Positions 56,434-64,000 of a DNA stretch of 64,000 nucleotides are shown here, one piece after another (position 1 is the stretch's first letter; every line of letters starts with the position of its first letter). The notes under the pieces were generated by a model. It saw only the letters and a list, made by a program, of their open reading frames with translations. It was not told where the DNA came from and made no database searches. The stretch is from assembly GCA_963708735.1 (NCBI GenBank), contig CAVPTW010000005.1, positions 1 through 64,000 on the forward strand, given 5' to 3'. Both the position numbers and the translations under genes were made by a program. Source of the DNA: JAGPUQ01 sp963708735 (GTDB taxonomy: Bacteria > Pseudomonadota > Gammaproteobacteria > Pseudomonadales > Porticoccaceae).

Positions 56434-56610
56434 GGCAGGTCTCCTGGCTTCCGGGTCGGTGCGTCCGCCCGCCTTCCCGACCGAGGTCAGTGGCATCCGG
56501 GCGGCGCTCGCCGGGTACAGTTGCGGAGACAGCTTCGATTGACGCAGCCACCGGGCTGCGGGCGAATTCCCTCGGGGCCCTCGCGGGCACCACAACGGCG
56601 GGGATTCTAC
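56434..56610 (-). promoter_or_regulatory. Cobalamin riboswitch
   Basis: On the minus strand: GGGAATTCGCCC-type 5' part, B12 box GCTGTCTCCGCAACTGTA (56514-56532), GCCACTGA, and the 3' conserved AGCCAGGAGACCTGCC (56434-56449). It lies about 155 bases before btuB. A hairpin AACGGT/ACCGTT at about 56399-56417 between them may be the expression platform. Binding of adenosylcobalamin should repress btuB and DUF6580. Confidence 0.93.
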
Positions 56611-56643
56611 CAGCGCGCCGCCCCTGGCGCGCCGGTGGCATGG

Positions 56644-57540
56644 TCAGACTGGAGCCGGCTCGCAGAACACCACGCCCTCGCCGATCCAGCCGTTGGCGAT
56701 CATGTGGCGGTACACGTCGACTCTGGTCACGAAACGGTGGTTGCTGTCGTTTTGGGCGAAGCGGCCGTTGTAAAGCCGCCACACCGGCCGGGTGCCGGGG
56801 TAGCAGGAACCGTTGATGGGCACCAGAATACGAAAGGCGATACCTTCGTAGGTCCACCCCGAATCTGGCTGCTTGAGCAGTTCGCACTCGTTGGCTCCGG
56901 CGGTGTAGAAGTGCGAGTTCACCGCCGCTGAATAGAACCGGCACACGGGTTTGGCGGCATCCGGTGCCGGGTAATCCACAGGCCAGGCACTGAAAAGACC
57001 CGTCGAGTACCAGCCTCCACCGCCACCGCCTTGCACCAGCGAATTCGCCTCGCCGCTGCCGTCGGAGGCAAGGAAATAATGCAGGGTTGTGCGATTACGG
57101 AATTCGCGGATCGGTCCATTGTAAGGACCGGGGCTGACAGTGACAGTCCCCACTTCCACCGGAGGGTAGGGAAGCAGAAATTGATCCCCGTCGACCGGCG
57201 CAAAAATTTGGTAGGTACCACCGGGAAGTCCCGAGATGTTTGCCACTCTCCTGCGATCAAGGGGTGCACCTCCGCAATCCTGTGGGAGCACAATCCTCAC
57301 GTAGATTGCGCGCACACTCGCGGTTACCACCCGCGTATCTATGGCTATGTCAACATCGACGTCATGAAGCTCGTCACCGCGCGCACACTCAAACCACTCG
57401 ATGGTAAATGGCTGATAGGCTTCAGGCGCCGCAGGCGTTACCGTCACGCCCTGTGCCTGACCGAACATCGGCAACCCCAACAGCCCACAGCCAGCCACCA
57501 GCCATAGCAATGGCCGCAAGCAATAGCGGATGAATTTCAT
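56644..57540 (-). CDS. Secreted protein with C-terminal DUF5648 domain
   Basis: 298 residues: signal peptide to AQAQ, an all-beta N-terminal part, then a Gly run (VQGGGGGGWY) and about 100 residues of DUF5648 pattern (PVCRFYSAAVNSHFYTA, GWTYEGIAF, RPVWRLYNGR, NHRFVT, GWIGEGVVFCEP). AGGAGA is seven bases before the ATG. DUF5648 is found in many extracellular proteins; the domain's function is not established. It follows radA by 221 bases with no obvious terminator in between. Confidence 0.8.
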   Translation of the reverse strand: MKFIRYCLRPLLWLVAGCGLLGLPMFGQAQGVTVTPAAPEAYQPFTIEWFECARGDELHDVDVDIAIDTRVVTASVRAIYVRIVLPQDCGGAPLDRRRVANISGLPGGTYQIFAPVDGDQFLLPYPPVEVGTVTVSPGPYNGPIREFRNRTTLHYFLASDGSGEANSLVQGGGGGGWYSTGLFSAWPVDYPAPDAAKPVCRFYSAAVNSHFYTAGANECELLKQPDSGWTYEGIAFRILVPINGSCYPGTRPVWRLYNGRFAQNDSNHRFVTRVDVYRHMIANGWIGEGVVFCEPAPV

Positions 57541-57761
57541 GAGCGGTCTCCTGACCAATTGAACAAACGGGACGGCGGAACACCGCGGGCGCGGTGGGCA
57601 ACCTGACGCAAGAACCTCAGCGGACAACTGTCGCGACCGCGGGGTGGTGGCGTGAACCTGGGGGGATGACTTTCGGGGCACGGCATCCTGCCAGTCCTTT
57701 GCCGCAGAGGTTTGCGCAGAGTAGCCGGCGGTCGTGTCAGCGGCAAGTCGCCGCACCGTTA

Positions 57762-59129
57762 CTACCCATCGAGCGCGGCCAGCGCCTCGGCCAGATGGCG
57801 CACGCCGATCACTTCCATGCCCGCCGGCGCCTGCTTGGGAGCATTGCCGGCCGGGACGATCGCGCGGGTGAAGCCGTGCTTGGCCGCCTCCCGCAGCCGC
57901 TCCTGACCGCCGGGCACCGGACGGATCTCGCCGGCCAGGCCGATTTCGCCAAAGGCCACCAGTTGCCGCGACAGCGGGCGATCGCGAAAGCTCGACACCA
58001 CCGCGAACAGCACCGCGAGATCGGCGCCGGTCTCCAGCACCCGTACACCGCCCACCACGTTGGCGAACACGTCCTGGTCTCCCACCATCAGGCCACCGTG
58101 GCGGTGCAACACGGCGAGCAGCATGGCCAGCCGGTTGCCATCCAGCCCGACCGTCACCCGCCGGGGATTGCCGAGCGCACTCGCATCCACCAGCGCCTGC
58201 ACTTCGACCAGCAGCGGCCGGGTGCCTTCCCAGACCACCATCACCACGCTGCCGGCGGCGGTCTCCTCGCCGCGCTGCAGGAAGATCGCCGAGGGGTTGG
58301 CGACCTCGCGCAGCCCGCGGTCGGTCATGGCGAAGACGCCGAGCTCGTTGACCGCGCCGAAGCGGTTCTTGTGACTGCGCAGGGTGCGAAAACGGCTGTC
58401 GTCGGAGGCTTCGAGCATCAGCGAACAGTCGATCATGTGCTCCAGCACCTTGGGGCCGGCGAGCGCCCCTTCCTTGGTGACATGGCCGACCAGGAACAGG
58501 GCCATGCCGGTCTGCTTGGCCAGCCGCACCAGTTGCGCGGCGCTTTCCCGCACCTGCGACACCGTGCCGGGCGCGGCGCTGAGTTCGGCGCAATGCAGCA
58601 CCTGCACCGAGTCGACCACCATCACCCGGGGCGCGCGGCGCAGCGCGGTGGCGCAGATGGTCTCGGTGGCGGTTTCCGCCATGATCTCGACCCGATCCAG
58701 GGGCAGGCCCAGGCGCCGCGCCCGCAGCGCCACCTGCTGGGGCGATTCCTCGCCGGTGACGTAGAGCGCCGGCACCCGCGCGCCGAGTTCGCACAGGGCC
58801 TGGAGCAACAGGGTGCTCTTGCCGGCGCCGGGTTCGCCGCCCATGAGCACACAGGAGCCCGCCACCAGACCGCCACCCAGCACCAGATCCAGCTCCGCAA
58901 AGCCGGTAGCCAAACGCGGCTCCGCTGCCACTTCGACATCCGCGAGGCGCACGACCGTGCCATCGGCCGCGCCCGCGAAGCCACGCACCGCGCCGCCGCC
59001 GGTGACCGCCGCGAGGCGGATTTCGGCGAGCGTATTCCAGGCGCCACAGTCGCTGCACTGCCCCTGCCACTTGCCGAATTCGGCGCCGCAGTCGCCGCAG
59101 ACGTAGGCGCTCGCCGGTCTCTTCGCCAC
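57762..59129 (-). CDS. radA: DNA repair protein RadA
   Basis: RecA-like branch-migration ATPase, 455 residues. N-terminal C4 zinc finger (YVCGDCGAEFGKWQGQCSDCG), Walker A GGEPGAGKSTLL, the RadA-specific KNRFG motif, and a Lon-protease-like C-terminal domain. GTG start with GGGAGA six bases upstream is preferred to an ATG nine codons earlier; it also gives the normal length. Confidence 0.95.
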   Translation of the reverse strand: MAKRPASAYVCGDCGAEFGKWQGQCSDCGAWNTLAEIRLAAVTGGGAVRGFAGAADGTVVRLADVEVAAEPRLATGFAELDLVLGGGLVAGSCVLMGGEPGAGKSTLLLQALCELGARVPALYVTGEESPQQVALRARRLGLPLDRVEIMAETATETICATALRRAPRVMVVDSVQVLHCAELSAAPGTVSQVRESAAQLVRLAKQTGMALFLVGHVTKEGALAGPKVLEHMIDCSLMLEASDDSRFRTLRSHKNRFGAVNELGVFAMTDRGLREVANPSAIFLQRGEETAAGSVVMVVWEGTRPLLVEVQALVDASALGNPRRVTVGLDGNRLAMLLAVLHRHGGLMVGDQDVFANVVGGVRVLETGADLAVLFAVVSSFRDRPLSRQLVAFGEIGLAGEIRPVPGGQERLREAAKHGFTRAIVPAGNAPKQAPAGMEVIGVRHLAEALAALDG

Positions 59130-59250
59130 GCTGGTCTCCCGAATGAATGCGGGCATCCTAGCCCTCGCCGCTGGTGTGCACAAACCGCCGGGGCATGCTC
59201 GGCGATGGTCGGGGCACGGTTCGCAACAGCGATCTGCTAAAGTGCCCACC

Positions 59251-60330
59251 ATGTCCTTGATCCCCGAAAAACCTCTGCTCTTCTTCCCCCATGTGGCGGT
59301 GACCCTGGGGCTGCACGAAGCCATCCTGCTGCAAACCCTCAAGGAAATCGCCTGCCACCAGCCGGCCGAAGAGCGCAACGGCTTCCGCTGGGTGGAGATT
59401 GCGGGGGCCAGCCTGCTGGCGCTGCTGCCCTTCTGGAGCGAGGCGGAGTTGCAGCATCTCACCGCCAAACTGCGCGAACAGGGAATCCTGCTGATCGGCG
59501 GCGCGCCCCTGTCCGCGACCGGGCGCTGGCGCTTCGCCTTCAACGAGCAGTGCGCCGGCTCCGTCCGTGCCGCCGAGCGCACCACCAACGTGCAGCCGAT
59601 TCGCGGGGACTGGCAACCGGAGCGCGACCTGCTGGCGCAACTCGCCCAGTACGGTATCCCCGGCGCGTTCGCCCTCGCCCAGGTCCCCGAGTTCGTCACC
59701 TACTGGAGCGAACGCGGCGAGCCACGCCACAGTTGGGGCGCGAAATTCATCAAGCAGGTACTGCGCTGCTGGCGCGAACAGGAAACCGTGCAGACGCGCC
59801 GCGATCAGGAACAGCCCATGACAGCGGACTGGCAGCCCGGCGTCGATGCCATGGAAATCCTGGTCCGTGCCGACATCAACCGCAATTTCATCGAAGACGC
59901 GGTACCCGAGTTCGTCCTCTACTGGCGCGACCGCGGTACCCTGTCGAGCACCTGGAATTCCCAGTTCGTCCAGCACGTGCGGCGCCAGTGGGCGCGCTAC
60001 ACCACGACGCTGGCCAACGACACCACGCCCCGACCCATGGTGCCTGACTGGCGCCCCGACCCCGCGGTCTACGACGTGCTCGCCATGGCGGGCATCGGGC
60101 AGGACTTCGGCGCCAGCCTGGTTCCGGAATTTGTTCTGTACTGGCAGGAGAGCGGTGCCGTCCTCAATACCTGGAATACCAAGTTTTTGCAGTACGTCAA
60201 ACGGCAATGGGCTCAACGCAACACCACGGTGGAAGTGCAACATGCAACACGGCAAGGACCTGGCAGAACAGGCAGCACGCGATCTCGCGACCTCGTCGAC
60301 GAACTCAGCGACCGCAGTTGGGCCGGCTGA
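59251..60330 (+). CDS. Protein with three DnaT-like DNA-binding repeats
   Basis: 359 residues. N-terminal region (about 1-110) looks like a winged helix (TLGLHEAILLQTLKEI). It is followed by three near-identical repeats at about 120-176, 193-249 and 266-322, period 73, each D-W-[QR]-P ... VPEFV-[TL]-YW ... W-[GN]-x-[KQ]-F. This is the DnaT C-terminal domain pattern, so single-stranded DNA binding in primosome assembly is inferred. The last 30 codons overlap the next gene by 89 bases. TAAAGT near 59238 suggests a short leader. Confidence 0.8.
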   Translation: MSLIPEKPLLFFPHVAVTLGLHEAILLQTLKEIACHQPAEERNGFRWVEIAGASLLALLPFWSEAELQHLTAKLREQGILLIGGAPLSATGRWRFAFNEQCAGSVRAAERTTNVQPIRGDWQPERDLLAQLAQYGIPGAFALAQVPEFVTYWSERGEPRHSWGAKFIKQVLRCWREQETVQTRRDQEQPMTADWQPGVDAMEILVRADINRNFIEDAVPEFVLYWRDRGTLSSTWNSQFVQHVRRQWARYTTTLANDTTPRPMVPDWRPDPAVYDVLAMAGIGQDFGASLVPEFVLYWQESGAVLNTWNTKFLQYVKRQWAQRNTTVEVQHATRQGPGRTGSTRSRDLVDELSDRSWAG

Positions 60331-60901
60331 ACGGTCGCCCCCCGATCCGGCGCTGATCGACGCCATCAATCAGGCGTTTGCGCTGTTCCGCGTCAACTAT
60401 CACAACCAGTTTTACAGCGCCTTTGCCGATACCACCCTGCTCGACCAGGCCAAGCGCCTGTGGCTCGACAGCCTGCGCCATTTCGGTCCCGGGCTGGTGC
60501 TCACCGCCGCCCGCGCGCTGATCGAGCAGGAGGACTACCTTCCCACCCTGCGCAAGATGCTCGGCGCCTGCGAGGACCAGTTGGCCGCACGCGGCATGCC
60601 GCGCCCCCGCGATGCCTACCGCGAAGCCTGCAACGCGCCCCGCCCCAAGGACGCCCAGCGCTGGTCGCACCCGGCGGTCTACCACGCCGGTCGCGCTCTG
60701 GGTTGGTACGACCTGGCAACGCGGCCCGAAAGCGTGACCTGGCCGGAATTTCAGCGTGCCTACCGCGACTGCTGCCGCCGCGCGCTCGCCGGCGAAGACC
60801 TGAGCATTCCGGCACCGCCCGCGCCGACACCGGTGCCCGCGCTCAGCCGGGAGGACGGCGCCAGGCGGCTGCACGAACTGCGCCGGCAACTGGAGTCCTG
60901 A
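60242..60901 (+). CDS. Phage lambda P-like replication protein
   Basis: 219 residues beginning MQHGKDLAEQAARD, with GGAAG upstream of the ATG. Body is helical with AFALFRVNYHNQFYSAF, LPTLRKMLGACEDQLA and a distinctive DAYREACNAPRPKDAQRWSHPAVYHAG region, which resembles bacterial proteins placed in the lambda replication P family. Lambda P loads DnaB helicase, so a helicase-loader role is inferred. A proline-rich linker (IPAPPAPTPVPA) precedes the C-terminal helix. Operon with the DnaT-repeat gene. Confidence 0.65.
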   Translation: MQHGKDLAEQAARDLATSSTNSATAVGPAERSPPDPALIDAINQAFALFRVNYHNQFYSAFADTTLLDQAKRLWLDSLRHFGPGLVLTAARALIEQEDYLPTLRKMLGACEDQLAARGMPRPRDAYREACNAPRPKDAQRWSHPAVYHAGRALGWYDLATRPESVTWPEFQRAYRDCCRRALAGEDLSIPAPPAPTPVPALSREDGARRLHELRRQLES

Positions 60902-60905
60902 CCCG

Positions 60906-62681
60906 GTGCGAACCGCCGTGCAGCCTGCCGCGACCGCAGGTCCGTTGCGCAACAGCGCGGCGCGGCGCATGGCCAAAACCATCTACAACGGCTTTCACAG
61001 CTATTTCGCCGATTTCCAGAACATCACCATGGGAGCCAAGGCGCGTTTCGAAAAAGCCGACTGGCATGCGGTACAAAGCGCCAATCAGGGCCGTATCGAA
61101 CTCTATAAAAGCAAGGTGCGAATGACCGCTGAGCTGCTCGGCACAGTAACCAACCGGGATGTCACTGAACTCGACCTCTGGCGCCAGGCCAAGGATGTCT
61201 ACACCCGCCTGGTGGCCGGCGCACCGAACTTCGAAATCGCTGAAACCTTTTTCAACTCCGTGTTCGGTCTGATCAACGACCACGACAAGATCGACGACGC
61301 GCTGATCTATGTGTTTTCGTCCCAGCACAAGCAGTTGCCCGGCAGCGAATACAGCATTTATGTTCGCTACGAAAATCAGGCCTCACCCCGCGCTCTGTTC
61401 CGGCAGATCCTGCTCGATGCCGAATTCTCGGTGCCCTGGGAAGACCTCGACCGGGATGCGGACACCATCGCCGCGGCATTCATGGAGGAAGCCGAGCCCG
61501 AGATCGGCAGCAAGTTCCACCAGCTCAAATTCGATCTGCTGGAATCCGTGTTCTACCGTGGCAAGGCGGCCTATCTGATCGGCCGCATCATCGACAGCTA
61601 CCGCTCGCTGCCGCTGGTGCTGGCCGTGCTCAACAACGAAGCCGGCGGGCTGCTGATCGACGCGGCGATTTTCAACCGCGCCGAAATGAGTGTGATCTTC
61701 AGCTTCGCCCGCGCCCACTTCATGGTGGATGCGCCACTGCCCTATCAATACCTGCATTTTCTCAAGCAGTTGCTGCCCCACAAGGGCGACTATGAGGTCT
61801 ATACCAGCCTGGGCTTTACCAAACATGCCAAGACCGAGTTCTACCGGGAATTCGTCCAGCACCTGAAAATCTCCCAGGACCAGTTCGTTGCCGCGCCCGG
61901 CATCAAGGGCATGGTGATGACGGTCTTCACGCTCCCTTCCTACGATATCGTATTCAAGGTGATCAAGGACCGCTTTGACTACCCCAAGGATGTCACCCGC
62001 GAAGTCGTGCGGGAAAAATACCGCCTGGTGTCCCGCCACGACCGCATCGGCCGCATGGCCGACACTCAGGAATTCCACAACCTCACCTTTCCACTGCACC
62101 GGTTTTCGCCCGCGCTGCTGGAAGAATTGCAAGCCACGGCGCCGTCGCTGCTCCACATCTCAGGCGACCGGCTGATCATCCGCCACCTCTACACCGAGCG
62201 GCGCATGACCCCGCTTAATCTCTATCTACGAACCGCGGATGAAACGGAAACCCGCAACGTGATTGACGAATACGGCAACGCCATCAAGCAGCTTGCGGCC
62301 GCGAACATCTTTCCTGGCGACATGCTGCTGAAAAATTTTGGCGTCACCCGCCACGGCCGCGTGGTGTTCTACGACTACGACGAAATCTGTTATCTCACCG
62401 ACTGCAACTTCCGCCACCTGCCCGAACCCCAAACCGAGGAGCAAGCCCTGTCGGCCCGGCCCTGGTACACGGTGGGACCCAACGACATTTTCCCGGAGGA
62501 ATTCCGGCTATTTTTTTCCGGCAATCCGCTGGCGCGAAAACTTTTCGAGGAACTCCACAGCGACATTTACACGCCGGAATTCTGGCAGGGAATCCAGATG
62601 GAGATTCGCGCAGGCAAGATCGTGGATGTGTTTCCCTATCGCCGCAAACGGCGTTTTTCCGCACGGGCGCGGGCAGACTGA
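60906..62681 (+). CDS. aceK: Isocitrate dehydrogenase kinase/phosphatase
   Basis: Bifunctional enzyme that switches isocitrate dehydrogenase off to divert carbon to the glyoxylate shunt. 591 residues with AceK-specific blocks IYNGFHSYFADFQNITMGAK, VPWEDLDRDADTIAA, AAPGIKGMVMTVFTLPSYD and FYDYDEICYLTDCNFR. GTG start lies four bases after the preceding stop; a later start (near MAKTIYNG) is possible. aceA and aceB are not in the window. Confidence 0.94.
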   Translation: MRTAVQPAATAGPLRNSAARRMAKTIYNGFHSYFADFQNITMGAKARFEKADWHAVQSANQGRIELYKSKVRMTAELLGTVTNRDVTELDLWRQAKDVYTRLVAGAPNFEIAETFFNSVFGLINDHDKIDDALIYVFSSQHKQLPGSEYSIYVRYENQASPRALFRQILLDAEFSVPWEDLDRDADTIAAAFMEEAEPEIGSKFHQLKFDLLESVFYRGKAAYLIGRIIDSYRSLPLVLAVLNNEAGGLLIDAAIFNRAEMSVIFSFARAHFMVDAPLPYQYLHFLKQLLPHKGDYEVYTSLGFTKHAKTEFYREFVQHLKISQDQFVAAPGIKGMVMTVFTLPSYDIVFKVIKDRFDYPKDVTREVVREKYRLVSRHDRIGRMADTQEFHNLTFPLHRFSPALLEELQATAPSLLHISGDRLIIRHLYTERRMTPLNLYLRTADETETRNVIDEYGNAIKQLAAANIFPGDMLLKNFGVTRHGRVVFYDYDEICYLTDCNFRHLPEPQTEEQALSARPWYTVGPNDIFPEEFRLFFSGNPLARKLFEELHSDIYTPEFWQGIQMEIRAGKIVDVFPYRRKRRFSARARAD

Positions 62682-63007
62682 AGCCGAGCAGTTTTGGATC
62701 AACGGAGATCGACGAACGCAAGGGCTGTCCCGATCTTGGTGGGTGGATCAGGGCTTAACGTCATCAGGGTAAAGTGTAGTCAACCGAGGTACATTGCGTT
62801 GCGGATCGACGTCACTTTCAATCAGACGTCACCCTCAACCAGTTGACGACTGGCACTTCATTCAGCGCCGTGAAGCCGCCCCCCAACTCCGCCCACGGAA
62901 CTCAGACATCATCACGGCTTTGCAATACCCGGGATCCGAATGTTATAGCCAAGCATCTGTCATGGGTAGCGGGCTAAGCTGCCCTGATTGGGGAAGACCC
63001 CAAAAAG
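62682..63007. other. Gene-free 326-base region between aceK and the AmoD-like gene
   Basis: No coding signal was found. A direct repeat GACGTCACTTTCAA / GACGTCACCCTCAA (62808-62821, 62825-62838; 12 of 14 match, 17-base period) could be a regulator site. A small hairpin TTGGGG-AAGA-CCCCAA (62988-63003) lies near the convergent gene ends and may weakly terminate. Confidence 0.5.
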
Positions 63008-63655
63008 CTAACTAGTCTTTGATTTCGACTTGAAGATACTGCGACGGCCAGAACCCCAGATAAACACGCCGCAAAACAAAAACAACAGCGCATAGTAAGC
63101 AACGTATTTGGCGTAGTGCCCGCCCCCAACGTAGAACGGGAACACCGAGCGGTAACTCAGCCCGGTAGCTTGGTGGTGAGCCTCAATAACGCCCACATAG
63201 CCACCAGGTTCCACGAAAGAATAATGAATGCTTATTGTGCCCGAGCTATACGACTTTGGTTTTTCGTAGAAAACGGTGGCTTTTTCGACCGCCTCCGGGC
63301 CGCCCAAGTCCTCGTAAGTCGCCCTGCGGCCAATGTTTTTGACATCGCGGACAATCCGGAAATCGATGTCCATTACCCGCAGTTCGTCGCTAATGAAGTC
63401 GATTACGAAAATCGCCTTGGTGACCACTGGAATATCTTCACAAAACTCCTGAGAAGCGCGTTCCTGCGGGAGATAGCCAGTAAAGTGCGCGCTGTATGGC
63501 CCGATCTTTATCATGCATACATCCTCTTCCATGGAGACGCCACCGTGGCCGAGTGCGGGTGCCGACGCGAAAAGCAAGCTCATCCCTACCCACAGACCAA
63601 GCGCCAAGTTCGAGACGCCTGGATGTGTGAGACGATTTTTTTTATTTTCGATCAT
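63008..63655 (-). CDS. AmoD-like exported membrane protein
   Basis: 215 residues. Signal peptide (LALGLWVGMSLLFASAPALG) followed by a mature N-terminus HGGVSMEEDVCMIKIG, an all-beta region with conserved-looking FTGYLP, EFCEDIP and RIVRDVKNIG, and one C-terminal helix (VAYYALLFLFCGVFIW). Proteins of this type follow amoB/pmoB in copper monooxygenase operons; the next upstream gene here is such a subunit B, ending 32 bases before this ATG. The family is proposed to handle copper. An earlier TTG overlapping the amoB stop is an alternative start. Confidence 0.65.
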   Translation of the reverse strand: MIENKKNRLTHPGVSNLALGLWVGMSLLFASAPALGHGGVSMEEDVCMIKIGPYSAHFTGYLPQERASQEFCEDIPVVTKAIFVIDFISDELRVMDIDFRIVRDVKNIGRRATYEDLGGPEAVEKATVFYEKPKSYSSGTISIHYSFVEPGGYVGVIEAHHQATGLSYRSVFPFYVGGGHYAKYVAYYALLFLFCGVFIWGSGRRSIFKSKSKTS

Positions 63656-63687
63656 GAGATAGCCAGCCCGCGCGTCGCAAACCACCG

Positions 63688-64000
63688 TCAAAAATAGCTG
63701 GGCAGAACTGATCCACCCACTTCCTGATAGTAACGTTTCCCTTGATCATCGTTGTAAAACAATAATCCCGCAAAACGACTGTCAGGATCGTGAATCAACC
63801 CAGTCATCCGATATTGTTCCCAGAGCGTATCGGATGCCACGATGACAGCATCCTTGGTTTCCCCTGGATTGATGGTATCAACCGAGACAGTGAGGCCATT
63901 GCGCGCAACCATTTCCTCGCCTTCGACAATTTTCCCCTCGGCGACTTTCGGGTTTATGAAACGGATGTTGGCGGTAATGAATTCATCGATACGCAAGGGC
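63688..64000 (-). CDS. Copper membrane monooxygenase subunit B, C-terminal part (AmoB/PmoB)
   Basis: The last 104 codons of a gene that enters from the right edge. The sequence PLRIDEFITANIRFINP, the pattern INPGETKDAV, LWEQYRMTGLIHDPDSRFAG and the end GLLFYNDDQGKRYY plus VLPSYF match the C-terminal cupredoxin domain of particulate methane / ammonia / hydrocarbon monooxygenase subunit B. The copper sites lie in the missing N-terminal part. Subunits A and C are expected upstream, beyond the window. Substrate class cannot be assigned from this fragment. Confidence 0.88.
   Translation of the reverse strand, partial: PLRIDEFITANIRFINPKVAEGKIVEGEEMVARNGLTVSVDTINPGETKDAVIVASDTLWEQYRMTGLIHDPDSRFAGLLFYNDDQGKRYYQEVGGSVLPSYF

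Noticed and set aside
56644..59070. One 808-codon minus frame spanning radA and the DUF5648 gene
   Set aside because: Its first part is an out-of-frame shadow of radA; only the last 298 codons are a real gene with its own start and ribosome-binding site.
62794..63015. 73-codon plus frame downstream of aceK
   Set aside because: No ribosome-binding site, no recognisable sequence, and overlaps the end of the AmoD-like gene antisense.

Overview
The window reads as chromosome from a GC-rich gammaproteobacterium. Supporting signs are an Escherichia-type nuo operon with fused nuoCD, aceK, proteobacterial gshA, acpH, dsbB, radA, ettA and btuB under a cobalamin riboswitch. The right edge carries the end of a copper membrane monooxygenase subunit B gene (AmoB/PmoB family) followed by an AmoD-like gene. 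The organism therefore probably oxidises ammonia, methane or a short alkane. The window cannot say which, because subunits A and C lie beyond the edge.

Layout. 1-5.3 kb: ABC-2 exporter pair, dinB, then a divergent pair encoding an outer-membrane barrel and a secreted Asp-box protein, with a heptanucleotide repeat and a perfect palindrome between them. 5.3-12.5 kb: frameshifted selO coupled to a lytic transglycosylase, an SMR transporter with an O-methyltransferase, a frameshifted TVP38/flavin-disulfide reductase fusion, and a periplasmic thioredoxin-like protein. 12.5-16.8 kb: AI-2E-type transporter, luciferase-like monooxygenase, an inverted-repeat element, glutaminyl cyclase and rsmE. 16.9-31.8 kb: the complete nuoA-N operon on the minus strand.

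32-40 kb: a truncated VOC remnant, a small exported protein, a coupled PAP2 / glycosyltransferase / metallophosphoesterase operon, ugd, gshA, acpH and dsbB. 40-43.2 kb: a copLAB-like copper resistance operon. 43.2-52 kb: gcvT-gcvH-NRDE, an SDR, ettA, lemA, an L,D-transpeptidase, an Lpp-like lipoprotein with a strong terminator, a SPOR lipoprotein and a DUF4404 protein. 52-57.5 kb: amt behind a sigma-54 promoter, then the cobalamin riboswitch, btuB, DUF6580 module and a DUF5648 secreted protein. 57.7-62.7 kb: radA, a protein with three DnaT-like repeats, a lambda-P-like protein and aceK. 63-64 kb: amoD-like gene and amoB/pmoB.

Themes: copper handling (copLAB, the copper monooxygenase, possibly the barrel/Asp-box pair), aerobic respiration (complex I), nitrogen and B12 acquisition (amt, btuB), and envelope maintenance. 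I saw no tRNA, rRNA, CRISPR array, prophage or intact insertion sequence. Two single-base frameshifts in otherwise well-conserved genes between 5.3 and 12 kb may be assembly errors.
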